A stretch of DNA of 12,561 nucleotides from Acidobacteriota bacterium. Its GTDB lineage: Bacteria; Acidobacteriota; Polarisedimenticolia; Gp22-AA2. Below, piece after piece: positions 6,537-12,561 of this stretch. The DNA lies in assembly GCA_016202915.1 (NCBI GenBank), contig JACQNT010000113.1:1-12561 (forward strand). Direction: 5' to 3'. A program made the translations under genes and the position numbers. The notes below the pieces were generated by a model that worked only from the letters and a program-made list of their open reading frames with translations, was not told the origin of the DNA and made no database searches. The first letter of the stretch is position 1. Each line of letters starts with the position of its first letter.

Positions 6537-7114
6537 GGCTCCTCCCGCTCCGGCCGCCGTGCGCTCCCGGCGGGCGGCGGCGCGACCAGCAACTGGTGGA
6601 CGGCCAGGATGCGGCGCGCCGCCTGGGTCACCGCGCGGGCCGAAAGCGTGGCCCCCGTCATGGCGCGTATCCCCCGGTTCAGAAGGAGGTCGTCATCCAG
6701 GGACCGCCCGGTGAATTGCTGCAGCCAGCGGCCCGACAGGAGGTAATCCTCCGGCTCGTCGAACGAAAGGAGATCGATCCTGACGATCCGGCCGTCCGGG
6801 GCCAGGAGGACCATGATCGTCTCGGCGAGCGTCCGGACGGGGTGCGTGTCGAAATAGGCGTAGCCGGCGACGCACCCGTCCACCGTGCCCACATAGTAGG
6901 GGATCACCCGGTGCTCGACCGCGACGCCCGCCAGGTCCCCGGCGCGCCGCGCCTGGTCGACGTCCAGGTAGAGCACGCGCCTCTCCGCCCGGGCCGGAGC
7001 CGGGAAGGCCTGCGCGAGCGCCTCTTGCTGGGTCAGGTAGACGCGCCCTTCCGCCGGGCTCACGGCGAAGAGGCTGGACAGCAGCAGGGCGCACGGCAGC
7101 GCGAGACGCTGCAT
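6533..7114 (-). CDS. Exported FMN-binding-domain protein, predicted covalent flavoprotein
   Basis: The 193-residue product starts with a Sec signal peptide (LALPCALLLSSLFAVSPAEG, residues 4-23) and continues as a single FMN_bind-like domain. AMTGATLSARAV (151-162) carries the (S/T)GAT motif to which ApbE attaches FMN through phosphoester linkage; Thr156 is the expected site. Upstream landmarks are PYYVGTVDGCVAGYAYFDT (72-90), VRTLAETIMVL and LLSFDEPEDYL. A single-cofactor, soluble, periplasmic electron carrier is the natural reading; NqrC/RnfG are larger relatives in membrane complexes. The start ATG 7114 shares one base with the porin stop (TGATG), and no convincing Shine-Dalgarno is visible, so translation probably depends on coupling. 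Its stop overlaps the cytochrome b start by 4 nt. The flavin transferase needed for its maturation is encoded two genes upstream. Confidence 0.9.
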   Translation of the reverse strand: MQRLALPCALLLSSLFAVSPAEGRVYLTQQEALAQAFPAPARAERRVLYLDVDQARRAGDLAGVAVEHRVIPYYVGTVDGCVAGYAYFDTHPVRTLAETIMVLLAPDGRIVRIDLLSFDEPEDYLLSGRWLQQFTGRSLDDDLLLNRGIRAMTGATLSARAVTQAARRILAVHQLLVAPPPAGSARRPEREEP

Positions 7115-8631
7115 CAGAAGAGGTATCCGAGGGCGAAGTTCACCTGGTCAATACCGGTGCCCGCGCGGTTCCGGAAGTCCTGATAGTCAAGCTTCACGAC
7201 GATACTGGGTATCGGCCTGTAGGTGAACCCGAGGGTCCTCACCTGCCGATCGAAGGCCGGATTCGCGACGGTGCCGACGGCCACGCGCCTCTGCGTGTCG
7301 GCCTCTTCGTACCGGACGAAGGCGAACAACTCCTGTTCCGTCCCGTCGTGAGGGGCCAGGAGGTTGTACGCGACCTCGCCGTACCAGCCCTCGATCCTCT
7401 CGGCGATTGCGGGCACTACGGAGTCCAGTGGGTCAGCGTCCTGAAGGACGCTGATCTCGAACGCCTCGCTCAGGATGCCGCGCGCATAGACCCCGCGCAG
7501 GCGCAGGCCGCGCAAGCTCGCGTCGGCGTGAATGTCCCAGAGGCTCAGACGCGCATCTCGGAGCACGACCGAGCAGGACGGGGAGAGGCTGGAGCAGGCG
7601 CCCTGGGCCGTCTCGCCGCTGTAGGCCGAGGCTCCGACGACAACTCCGGGGACGGCAGTGTAATCGACGCGAGCGGTGACCGCAAGGTCCTCGGCGTCGG
7701 ACCTGCCTCCGCTCTGGCGCCCTCCCCGGATCCCTTGATCCGGAGAGAAGCCGCTCACCCTGTTGGTGGCCTTGGTCGACCGGAGACCGGCGACCAGATA
7801 GGCCCGATAGGAGATCGGCCCGGCCTCTCCGTAGATACCGAGGCCGTTGTCGCGCCAGGTGGACGGGATGATGAAGCGCTCGACCTCGGGCCTCTGGGCA
7901 CCGTGGAAGATCGTCGGCTCGTGCAGCTCATTGATGAGCCCCATCGGGATGAGGAGGAGGCCGCCACGAACACCGAACGCCCTGATCGCCTTGAAGTCAA
8001 CGTAAGCGAACTCCAGGGAAACCTCCCCGGTTTTCCCCTCGCCCGTGGTCGCGTGTTCGAACTCGACCTCCGAGTTGAACAGGAACCGATCGTTGAACTT
8101 ATACCCGAAATACATGACGGCGCGCAGGAAGTCGGCCTGGTCGATCTTCCCGGAGGCGTTTCCGTCGTCCTTCTCCCGGTCGAAATTCTGATACGGCATC
8201 TCGCCGTACCCGCTGATCGAGGTGCCCCGCTTCACCCTGTAGACCTTCGAGGCGGCCGGCCCGAATCCGGCGACCGGCTCGCCCGCCTCCGGGGCGGCCG
8301 CCTCGCCGAGCCGCAGCCGCTCGATCTCGCCGGACAGCGCCTCGATCCGCTTCTCGAGCTCGGCGTTCCTGTCGTACCCCGTGCCGCCGGCCCGGAGGAG
8401 CGCGATCTCGGCTTTGAGGCTCTCGACGAGCGCCTCAAGCTCCTTGAGCCTCGCCTCGAGATCGGCCGCCGGCTGCCCGGTGTCCTCCTCTCCGGCGGCC
8501 GCCTCCTGCTGCCCGGCCGCGTCCTCCTGCGTGGCGGCGGCCACCGGCCGCGCGAGCAGCGGCTGGGCGGCGGCCACGGCCGCGATGAAAGCCAGGAACG
8601 TGCGTGCCTTCCTCTCTCCCGTTCTGGTCAC
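7114..8631 (-). CDS. Outer-membrane porin (OprO/OprP-like beta-barrel with N-terminal coiled coil)
   Basis: The 505-residue product has a signal peptide (TFLAFIAAVAAAQPLLARPVAA, about 11-33). A heptad-rich coiled coil (about 57-108, LEARLKELEALVESLKAEI and LEKRIEALSGEIERL) follows, then a barrel from about 138 (SISGYGEMPYQNF, FGYKFNDRFLFNSEVEFEHA, INELHEPTIFHG). The last residues LGYLF end in Phe, the usual recognition signal for barrel assembly. Such coiled coils often trimerise or contact peptidoglycan. The start is GTG 8631, with GGGGAGGAG just before it; it overlaps the apbE stop (GTGA), and a much longer open frame upstream is only the antisense-like shadow of apbE. Being co-encoded with ApbE, an FMN-binding protein and a cytochrome b suggests it transports the substrate of that redox system. 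Its specificity is unknown. Two cysteines 9 residues apart in a likely loop (GACSSLSPSC) could form a disulfide. Confidence 0.87.
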   Translation of the reverse strand: MTRTGERKARTFLAFIAAVAAAQPLLARPVAAATQEDAAGQQEAAAGEEDTGQPAADLEARLKELEALVESLKAEIALLRAGGTGYDRNAELEKRIEALSGEIERLRLGEAAAPEAGEPVAGFGPAASKVYRVKRGTSISGYGEMPYQNFDREKDDGNASGKIDQADFLRAVMYFGYKFNDRFLFNSEVEFEHATTGEGKTGEVSLEFAYVDFKAIRAFGVRGGLLLIPMGLINELHEPTIFHGAQRPEVERFIIPSTWRDNGLGIYGEAGPISYRAYLVAGLRSTKATNRVSGFSPDQGIRGGRQSGGRSDAEDLAVTARVDYTAVPGVVVGASAYSGETAQGACSSLSPSCSVVLRDARLSLWDIHADASLRGLRLRGVYARGILSEAFEISVLQDADPLDSVVPAIAERIEGWYGEVAYNLLAPHDGTEQELFAFVRYEEADTQRRVAVGTVANPAFDRQVRTLGFTYRPIPSIVVKLDYQDFRNRAGTGIDQVNFALGYLF

Positions 8632-9794
8632 CGACTCCTCCCCGTCGAAAGGCACGGCGCGCCGTGCCGGTCTGTTCCGGAGGGTGGCCCCCCCGTGCGG
8701 CCGGCTGCCTCGCCGTCCGCCTGAAGCTTCTCGAATGCGCGCGTCGCGCGGCTCCGCAGGACGCCGTCCGGGCCGCGCCACAGGAACAGGGCCGGGAGGT
8801 CCCGCCCCTCGGCCCACCGCGTCCCGGCCTCCGGCCCCATGACGAAGAGCGCCGTGCTCAACGCGTCGGCGGCGGTGGCCTCGGGGGCGGCGACGGTCAC
8901 CGAGCCGGCGAAGGCGGGCGGCGCGCCGCCCCTGGGGTCCAGGATGTGCCCCGCCGCCTTTCCCTCGCGGCCCCGTTCGGCGTTGCCGGAGGTGGCCAGC
9001 GACAGGTCGCGGACGCGGATGCGGGCGACGGCACGCCGGCGCGCGTCGGGGTCGGCGACCTCCACGGTCCATGCCGGCTCTCCCGGAGAGGCACCCAGGG
9101 CGAGCACCTGACCGCCAAAATCGAGGAGGGCCGAACGTACGCCGCGCGCCCGCAGGACGCCCGCCGCCGCGTCCAGGGCGATCCCCTTGCCGATGCCGCC
9201 GAAGTCGATCCCCATCCCCGCCGCGTCGAAGGCGGCGCTGCGCGCCACCGCATCCAGCCGCACGTGCCGCCAGCCGACGACCCCCGGGCCCGCGCCCGGC
9301 CCGTCGCCGGGGGGCGCGACCAGGTCCGCCGCGCCCGCGGGCAGGGCGTCGGCGGCGGGTCGCAGGCCGTAGCGGCGCACCAGCGGCTCGACCGTCGGAT
9401 CGAAGGCGCCCCCGGTCGCCTCGGCCCAGCGCAGGGCCGCCTCGAGGGCGGCGAACAGGTCGGCGGAGCAGCGGAAGGGCCGCTCCGACGCCTGCCGGTT
9501 GAGGCGCGACACCTCGCTGTCCTCCCGCCAGTTGCTCAGGACCTCCTCGAGCCGCGCCACCTCCCCGAGCGCCTCCTCGAAGACCGCCTCCTGGGGCGCT
9601 CCCGGGATCTCGATGACGAGGGGGGTCCCCATCAGGAAGCGCGCCCGGGCCACCGAGCCTGCCCGCGCCCCCCTCACGGCCTCCGTTGCCGCGGGCGTCC
9701 GCTCCGCGGCCCATCCGGACGGCGGAGAGAGCACGGCCGCCAGCGCCAGCAGGACAAACGGAATCAAGCCGTTGCGATCCACAACCGGTTCCAC
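8628..9794 (-). CDS. apbE: FAD:protein FMN transferase ApbE
   Basis: ApbE cleaves FAD and attaches FMN to a Thr/Ser of periplasmic proteins; its target here is probably the FMN-binding protein of the same operon. With the start at GTG 9794 the product is 388 residues. A Sec signal (LIPFVLLALAAVLSPPSGWA) has no lipobox Cys, so it is likely soluble rather than a lipoprotein. Motifs: FLMGT (53-57), SNWREDSEVSRLN (87-99), FDPTVEPL (131-138), DFGGIGKG (197-204), LATSGN (266-271), HILDP (283-287) and ADALSTAL (309-316), whose Asp and Thr belong to the metal site. The start is uncertain: GTG 9857 would give a leaderless message, GTG 9782 a shorter signal, and the longest frame, TTG 9893, is the -35 box itself. 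It heads the five-gene cluster, and its stop overlaps the porin start by 4 nt. Confidence 0.92.
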   Translation of the reverse strand: MEPVVDRNGLIPFVLLALAAVLSPPSGWAAERTPAATEAVRGARAGSVARARFLMGTPLVIEIPGAPQEAVFEEALGEVARLEEVLSNWREDSEVSRLNRQASERPFRCSADLFAALEAALRWAEATGGAFDPTVEPLVRRYGLRPAADALPAGAADLVAPPGDGPGAGPGVVGWRHVRLDAVARSAAFDAAGMGIDFGGIGKGIALDAAAGVLRARGVRSALLDFGGQVLALGASPGEPAWTVEVADPDARRRAVARIRVRDLSLATSGNAERGREGKAAGHILDPRGGAPPAFAGSVTVAAPEATAADALSTALFVMGPEAGTRWAEGRDLPALFLWRGPDGVLRSRATRAFEKLQADGEAAGRTGGPPSGTDRHGAPCLSTGRSR

Positions 9795-9864
9795 CGAACC
9801 CCGGCCCCCAGGGCGCCCGTGGGCGCTCAGATGCGACTGCGACTCAGTCTCAACCACGCGTCCC

Positions 9865-9893
9865 ACTCTAGCAGCCCGCACCGTGGCTGTCAA
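9865..9893 (-). promoter_or_regulatory. Promoter of the apbE-porin-FMN protein-cytochrome b-TPR operon
   Basis: On the minus strand a perfect TTGACA (9893-9888) is followed after exactly 17 nt by TAGAGT (9870-9865), which is preceded by TGC, an extended -10 (TGnTA). This is the strongest sigma-70-type promoter in the window. The expected transcription start near 9858 lies one base before an in-frame GTG (9857). Confidence 0.72.
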
Positions 9894-9999
9894 GACGCGC
9901 CGGTTTCAGGGTGTCCCCCTGTCCCTGCGTCCGTTCGCCCGGGTGTCGGGGACCGAAAGTGGAGATCCCCCAGGCGCGCGCTCCGCCGGCGGGGCGTCA

Positions 10000-10008
10000 T
10001 GGTACCCT
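10000..10008 (+). promoter_or_regulatory. Possible extended -10 of the thioesterase gene
   Basis: TGGTACCCT fits TGnTAnnnT, and the hexamer TACCCT (10003-10008) lies 43 nt upstream of the ATG at 10052. No recognisable -35 box is present, as is common for extended -10 promoters. In GC-rich DNA such a match is only suggestive. Confidence 0.35.
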
Positions 10009-10051
10009 CGGCGCCCTCGGACCGCCCCGGACCCGGGAGACGAGGTGCCGC

Positions 10052-10525
10052 ATGAAAAACCGGAGCCGCCCCAGACCGGCCCACGCATCCAAGGTGGAGA
10101 TGACCGAGGTCGTCCTCCCCGAGGACACCAACCAGTACGGTCACGCCTGGGGCGGCCGGGTGATGGCCCTGATCGACAAGGCGGCGGTCATCGCGGCCCT
10201 GCGCCACTGCCGCATCAACGTGGTCACCGCGTCGGTCGACTCGCTCACCTTCCGCGCCCCCGTCAGGCTGGGGCACATCCTGAGGCTGCGCGCCTCGGTG
10301 AACGCCGCCTTCCGCACCTCCATGGAGGTGGGCGTGAAGGTGCTCTCCGAGGATCCCCTCACCGGCCTCCAGGCCCACTGCTGCAGCGCCTACGTCACCA
10401 TGGTGGCCCTGGACGCCACGGGGCGCCCCACCCCCGTCCCCGGCCTCGTCCCGGCGGAGCGCGATGGGCGGCGCCGGCGGCGCGACGCCCGGCGCCGGCG
10501 CCGCGCGCGCCTCGTGAGGCGCTGA
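10052..10525 (+). CDS. Hotdog-fold acyl-CoA thioesterase (YciA/ACOT type)
   Basis: Enzymes of this family hydrolyse acyl-CoA to free acid and CoA. The 157-residue product shows the single-hotdog pattern: DTNQYGHAWGGRVMALIDKAA (25-45) with Asn27, Gly34-Gly35 and catalytic-type Asp42. TASVDSLTFRAPVRLGHILRL and a FRTSMEVGVKV strand (family Gxtsmxv) follow. The start is ATG 10052, with GAGGTG four nt upstream. Oddity: the last 20 residues contain 13 arginines in two RRRRR blocks encoded by GGCGCC-type repeats, beyond the hotdog core, so the protein may bind acidic polymers or membranes, or the tail may simply be an expanded simple repeat. It stands divergent from apbE and 76 nt ahead of the aldolase/phosphatase, with no evident functional link to either. 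The acyl chain preferred cannot be read from sequence. Confidence 0.88.
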   Translation: MKNRSRPRPAHASKVEMTEVVLPEDTNQYGHAWGGRVMALIDKAAVIAALRHCRINVVTASVDSLTFRAPVRLGHILRLRASVNAAFRTSMEVGVKVLSEDPLTGLQAHCCSAYVTMVALDATGRPTPVPGLVPAERDGRRRRRDARRRRRARLVRR

Positions 10526-10534
10526 GGAACTCTA

Positions 10535-10564
10535 TGGACGCGTTCTCGGGGCCTGTGCTAGGAT
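10535..10564 (+). promoter_or_regulatory. Promoter of the aldolase/phosphatase gene
   Basis: TGGACG (10535-10540) and TAGGAT (10559-10564) are 18 nt apart, and the second box is preceded by TGC (10556-10558), an extended -10 like that of apbE. It lies just after the thioesterase stop and about 37 nt before the ATG at 10602, so the two genes probably have separate transcripts. Confidence 0.45.
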
Positions 10565-10601
10565 GCGTCACTCATCTCCATCTCGCGGGAGGGCGGCTCT
10601 C

Positions 10602-11720
10602 ATGAAAGTGACCCTGTCCATCATCAAGGCCGACGTAGGCAGCATCGGCGGGCACATCAAGCCGAGCCAGGCGATGATCGAGCGGGTGAAGGAGGTCATC
10701 GCGTCCGGGGGCAAGGGTCTGCTCCTCGACTCCTTCGTCTGCCACACCGGCGACGACATCTCGATCCTGTCGTCGCACCAGGGCGGCGTCGACAACCCGC
10801 GGGTCCACAAGCTCTGCTGGGACGCCTTCAAGGCCGCGACCGAGATCGCGAAGCGCGACGGCCTCTACGGTGCGGGCCAGGACCTCCTCAAGGACGCCTT
10901 CTCCGGGAACGTCCGCGGGCTGGGGCCGGCCTCCGCAGAAATGGAGTTCGAGGAGCGCGAGGCGGAGCCCTTCCTCCTGTTCATGGCCGACAAGACCGAG
11001 CCGGGCGCCTACAACCTGCCCCTGTACCTGGCGTTCTGCGACCCGATGTTCGCACCGGGGTTGATCCTGAGCCCCAAGATCAAGCAGGGGTTCCGGTTCA
11101 CCGTGATGGACGTCAACTACACCGAGGGCGACCGCGTGGTGGACATCGATACGCCCGAGGGGATCTACGATCTGGCCGCCCTGCTGCGCGACAACCATCG
11201 CTTCGTCGTGGAGTCGATCCGCACCCGCAGCAGCGGCGAGATCGCCGCGGCGGTCTCCACCTCGAGGCTGCACAACATCTCCGGCAAGTACTCCGGCAAG
11301 GACGACCCGGTCATGCTGATCCGGGTGCAGAGCCAGTTCCCCGCCACCGGCGAGATGCTGGCGCCGTTCCGGCTGGCCCACTATGTCTCGGGGTTCAGCC
11401 GCGGCAGCCACCACGGCCCGCTGATGCCCGTGAAGATGAACTCGTCCATCTCCTTCTTCGACGGCCCGCCGATCGTGTCGTGCGTCGCCTTCTCGATGCG
11501 CGGCGGCAGGTTCGCGGAGCCGGCGGACGCCTTCGACCATCCCTTCTGGGACGAGATCCGGCGGCAGGCCGCGCTCAAGGCAATCGCCATGCGCGAGCAG
11601 GGCTTCTCCGGGCCGGCCATGGTCGGCTACGAGGAATTGGAGTACGGCGGGATCGTCGAGACCCTGAAGGACCTCGATCGCCGCTTCAGGGTGCGCCAGG
11701 AGGCCAGGGTCAAGCCTTAG
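10602..11720 (+). CDS. Archaeal-type bifunctional fructose-1,6-bisphosphate aldolase/phosphatase
   Basis: This enzyme (FBPA/P, class V FBPase) joins dihydroxyacetone phosphate and glyceraldehyde 3-phosphate and then removes the 1-phosphate, making gluconeogenesis essentially one-way to fructose 6-phosphate. The 372-residue product reads end to end as this family. Asp11 and His18 (KADVGSIGGH), Asp51-Asp52 (HTGDDISIL) and Asp130-Lys131 (MADKTEP) supply Mg2+ and phosphatase-site residues. Tyr230, Lys233 and Asp234 (KYSGKDDPV) match the Schiff-base Lys232/Tyr229 region of the Sulfolobus enzyme, so both activities should be intact. The ATG at 10602 follows GGGAGGG by 8 nt. A GC hairpin follows the stop. 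The family is typical of archaea and of deep-branching or thermophilic bacteria, so it is informative about lineage and carbon metabolism. Codon use looks like that of its neighbours, with no sign of recent transfer. Confidence 0.96.
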   Translation: MKVTLSIIKADVGSIGGHIKPSQAMIERVKEVIASGGKGLLLDSFVCHTGDDISILSSHQGGVDNPRVHKLCWDAFKAATEIAKRDGLYGAGQDLLKDAFSGNVRGLGPASAEMEFEEREAEPFLLFMADKTEPGAYNLPLYLAFCDPMFAPGLILSPKIKQGFRFTVMDVNYTEGDRVVDIDTPEGIYDLAALLRDNHRFVVESIRTRSSGEIAAAVSTSRLHNISGKYSGKDDPVMLIRVQSQFPATGEMLAPFRLAHYVSGFSRGSHHGPLMPVKMNSSISFFDGPPIVSCVAFSMRGGRFAEPADAFDHPFWDEIRRQAALKAIAMREQGFSGPAMVGYEELEYGGIVETLKDLDRRFRVRQEARVKP

Positions 11721-11726
11721 AGTCTC

Positions 11727-11745
11727 GCCGGGCCCCGGGCCCGGC
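11727..11745 (+). terminator. GC hairpin after the aldolase/phosphatase gene
   Basis: GCCGGGCC (11727-11734) pairs perfectly with GGCCCGGC (11738-11745) over a 3-nt loop, beginning 7 nt after the stop codon. No T-run follows, so as with the hairpin near 4535 it resembles the T-less stems found at gene ends in GC-rich genomes. The rest of the 164-nt gap to the next gene holds only a weak promoter candidate. Confidence 0.5.
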
Positions 11746-11822
11746 CGGCCGCGCCGTCCCAACCCACCAACCGAACCGCTCCTCCCCGCGCCCCGGCGCA
11801 CGTCGCGGCAGGAGCCTCCCGT

Positions 11823-11853
11823 TTGCGCGGCGCTCCGGCGGGCCCCATATTCT
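11823..11853 (+). promoter_or_regulatory. Weak promoter candidate ahead of the FHA-GAF gene
   Basis: TTGCGC (11823-11828) and TATTCT (11848-11853) are 19 nt apart, which is longer than ideal. The -10 lies in the only AT-rich patch of the gap and about 31 nt before the TTG start codon. Confidence 0.3.
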
Positions 11854-11884
11854 GGGGCGGCGCCGCTCGCCCGGAAGGAGAGCC

Positions 11885-12561
11885 TTGCCCCGCACCCTCA
11901 TTCGGCTCGAAGTGACCGCCCCGGGCGGGTTCACCCGGCTCGTCCCGATCAACCGGACTCCCTTCACGGTGGGTTCCGATCAATCGGCGGACCTGGCCCT
12001 CCCCGCCCCCGGCGTCGCCCCGTGCCATGCCCGGATCGTCCTCCTGGGAGGCACCTATCATCTCGTGCCCGGCCCCTCCGGCGCGCCGCTCCTGAAGGAG
12101 GGCGTCGCCGTGCCACCCGGGGGAGCCCCTCTGACCCACGGCGCACGCCTTCAGCTCGGAGCGAAGTGCCCCTATTCCCTGCGCTTCCTGGCCGAGGGGA
12201 TCCGCGCCGAAGACCGCGAGGATCGCCTGGTGACCCTGATGGAGATCGCCCGGACGATCACCTCCTCGCTGGCGCTCGACGAGGTCCTGGACCGGGTGCT
12301 CGAGGGGGCGGTGCGGTTCTCGGGGGCGCAGCGGGGGTACCTGTTCCTGAGGGATGGCGGCCGACTCGTGCCCTGGAGCCGGGGGGCGGCGGAGGGCTCC
12401 AACGTCGAGGTCAGCCGATCGGTAGCGGAGGAGGTCGCCCGGACGGGGCGCCCGATCTACCGCGATTCGACGGACAGCGAGCCGGACCGGCCGGTCACCG
12501 CGAGCATCGTCCGGTTGCGCCTGCAGGCGATCCTCTGCCTGCCCCTGGCGGTGCGCGGCGA
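11885..12561 (+). CDS. FHA-GAF domain signalling protein (N-terminal part, cut by window edge)
   Basis: The start is TTG 11885, supported by AAGGAGA a few nt upstream and by the absence of any better ATG; 225 codons are visible. Residues about 5-100 form a forkhead-associated fold (FTVGSDQSADLALPAPGV, then CHARIVLLGGTYHLV and LTHGARLQLG). From about residue 113 a GAF domain begins (LVTLMEIARTITSSLALDEV, RFSGAQRGYLFLRDG, LQAILCLPLAVRG). In this arrangement the missing C-terminal part is usually an output module such as a sigma-54 activator, cyclase, PP2C phosphatase, HD-GYP or kinase domain; which one cannot be said here. Oddity: the FHA pThr-binding residues are replaced (GS in place of GR, APCHA in place of SxxHA, KEG in place of NG), so it may bind a non-phosphorylated partner or serve structurally. 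Confidence 0.85.
   Translation, partial: MPRTLIRLEVTAPGGFTRLVPINRTPFTVGSDQSADLALPAPGVAPCHARIVLLGGTYHLVPGPSGAPLLKEGVAVPPGGAPLTHGARLQLGAKCPYSLRFLAEGIRAEDREDRLVTLMEIARTITSSLALDEVLDRVLEGAVRFSGAQRGYLFLRDGGRLVPWSRGAAEGSNVEVSRSVAEEVARTGRPIYRDSTDSEPDRPVTASIVRLRLQAILCLPLAVRG

Noticed and set aside
7348..8724. 458-codon plus-strand frame opposite the porin gene
   Set aside because: It has no domain, start signal or signal peptide, and the opposite strand encodes a clear porin.
8632..9714. N-terminal extension of the porin frame by 361 codons
   Set aside because: It overlaps apbE in another frame and consists of Gly/Arg/Ala-rich sequence; the signal peptide and ribosome-binding site place the start at 8631.
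9907..9927. Short inverted repeat CAGGG...CCCTG upstream of the apbE -35 box as an operator
   Set aside because: Only 5 bp per arm, with a second CCCTG nearby, so it is likely chance in GC-rich DNA.
9894..10051. Search for a riboswitch or small RNA in the apbE/thioesterase gap (including a flavin-type riboswitch)
   Set aside because: The gap is only about 158 nt, shows no conserved-looking fold, and holds little beyond the promoter elements listed.
10572..11801. 409-codon minus-strand frame opposite the aldolase/phosphatase gene
   Set aside because: It mirrors a conserved gene, has no recognisable motif, and its composition is that of a shadow frame.

Overview
The window is GC-rich bacterial chromosome (my impression is well above 65% GC). 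It is gene-dense and carries 12 protein genes with short intergenic gaps. I see no tRNA, rRNA, CRISPR array, insertion sequence or compositional island. The gene content suits Acidobacteriota or a nearby deep-branching phylum: a divergent SecF with a large periplasmic insert, a TPR protein with a carboxypeptidase-regulatory-like head, an FHA-GAF regulator, and an archaeal-type fructose-1,6-bisphosphate aldolase/phosphatase. That placement is inference, not a measurement.

Layout. Positions 1-2985 (minus strand) hold yajC-secD-secF, the accessory part of the Sec translocon; secF runs off the left edge. A short divergent promoter region built around a shared -35 palindrome separates them from pgeF (plus), followed by gmhA (plus), each with its own promoter-like element. 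gmhA ends in a strong GC hairpin at a convergent junction.

Positions 4573-9794 (minus) are the most interesting part. Five genes are joined by 1- to 4-nt start/stop overlaps, in transcription order: an exported ApbE flavin transferase, an outer-membrane porin with an N-terminal coiled coil, an exported FMN-binding-domain protein with the TGAT flavinylation motif, a four-helix membrane protein with heme-b-type histidines, and an exported TPR protein. A near-consensus promoter (TTGACA-N17-TAGAGT) precedes apbE. The likely circuit is: the membrane cytochrome passes electrons from the quinone pool to a covalently flavinylated periplasmic protein matured by the co-encoded ApbE, and the porin supplies or exports the oxidised substrate. 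No CXXCH motif occurs in any of the five proteins, so this would be a flavin-based route without c-type cytochromes. The substrate cannot be read from the sequence.

Positions 10052-11720 (plus) encode a hotdog acyl-CoA thioesterase and the archaeal-type aldolase/phosphatase of gluconeogenesis. A perfect 8-bp GC hairpin follows. From 11885 to the right edge is the start of an FHA-GAF signalling protein whose FHA domain lacks the usual phosphothreonine-binding residues.

Start sites need care here. For three genes (pgeF, the TPR gene, apbE) the longest open frame begins with a TTG that is really the first triplet of a -35 hexamer, so the starts given are moved downstream.
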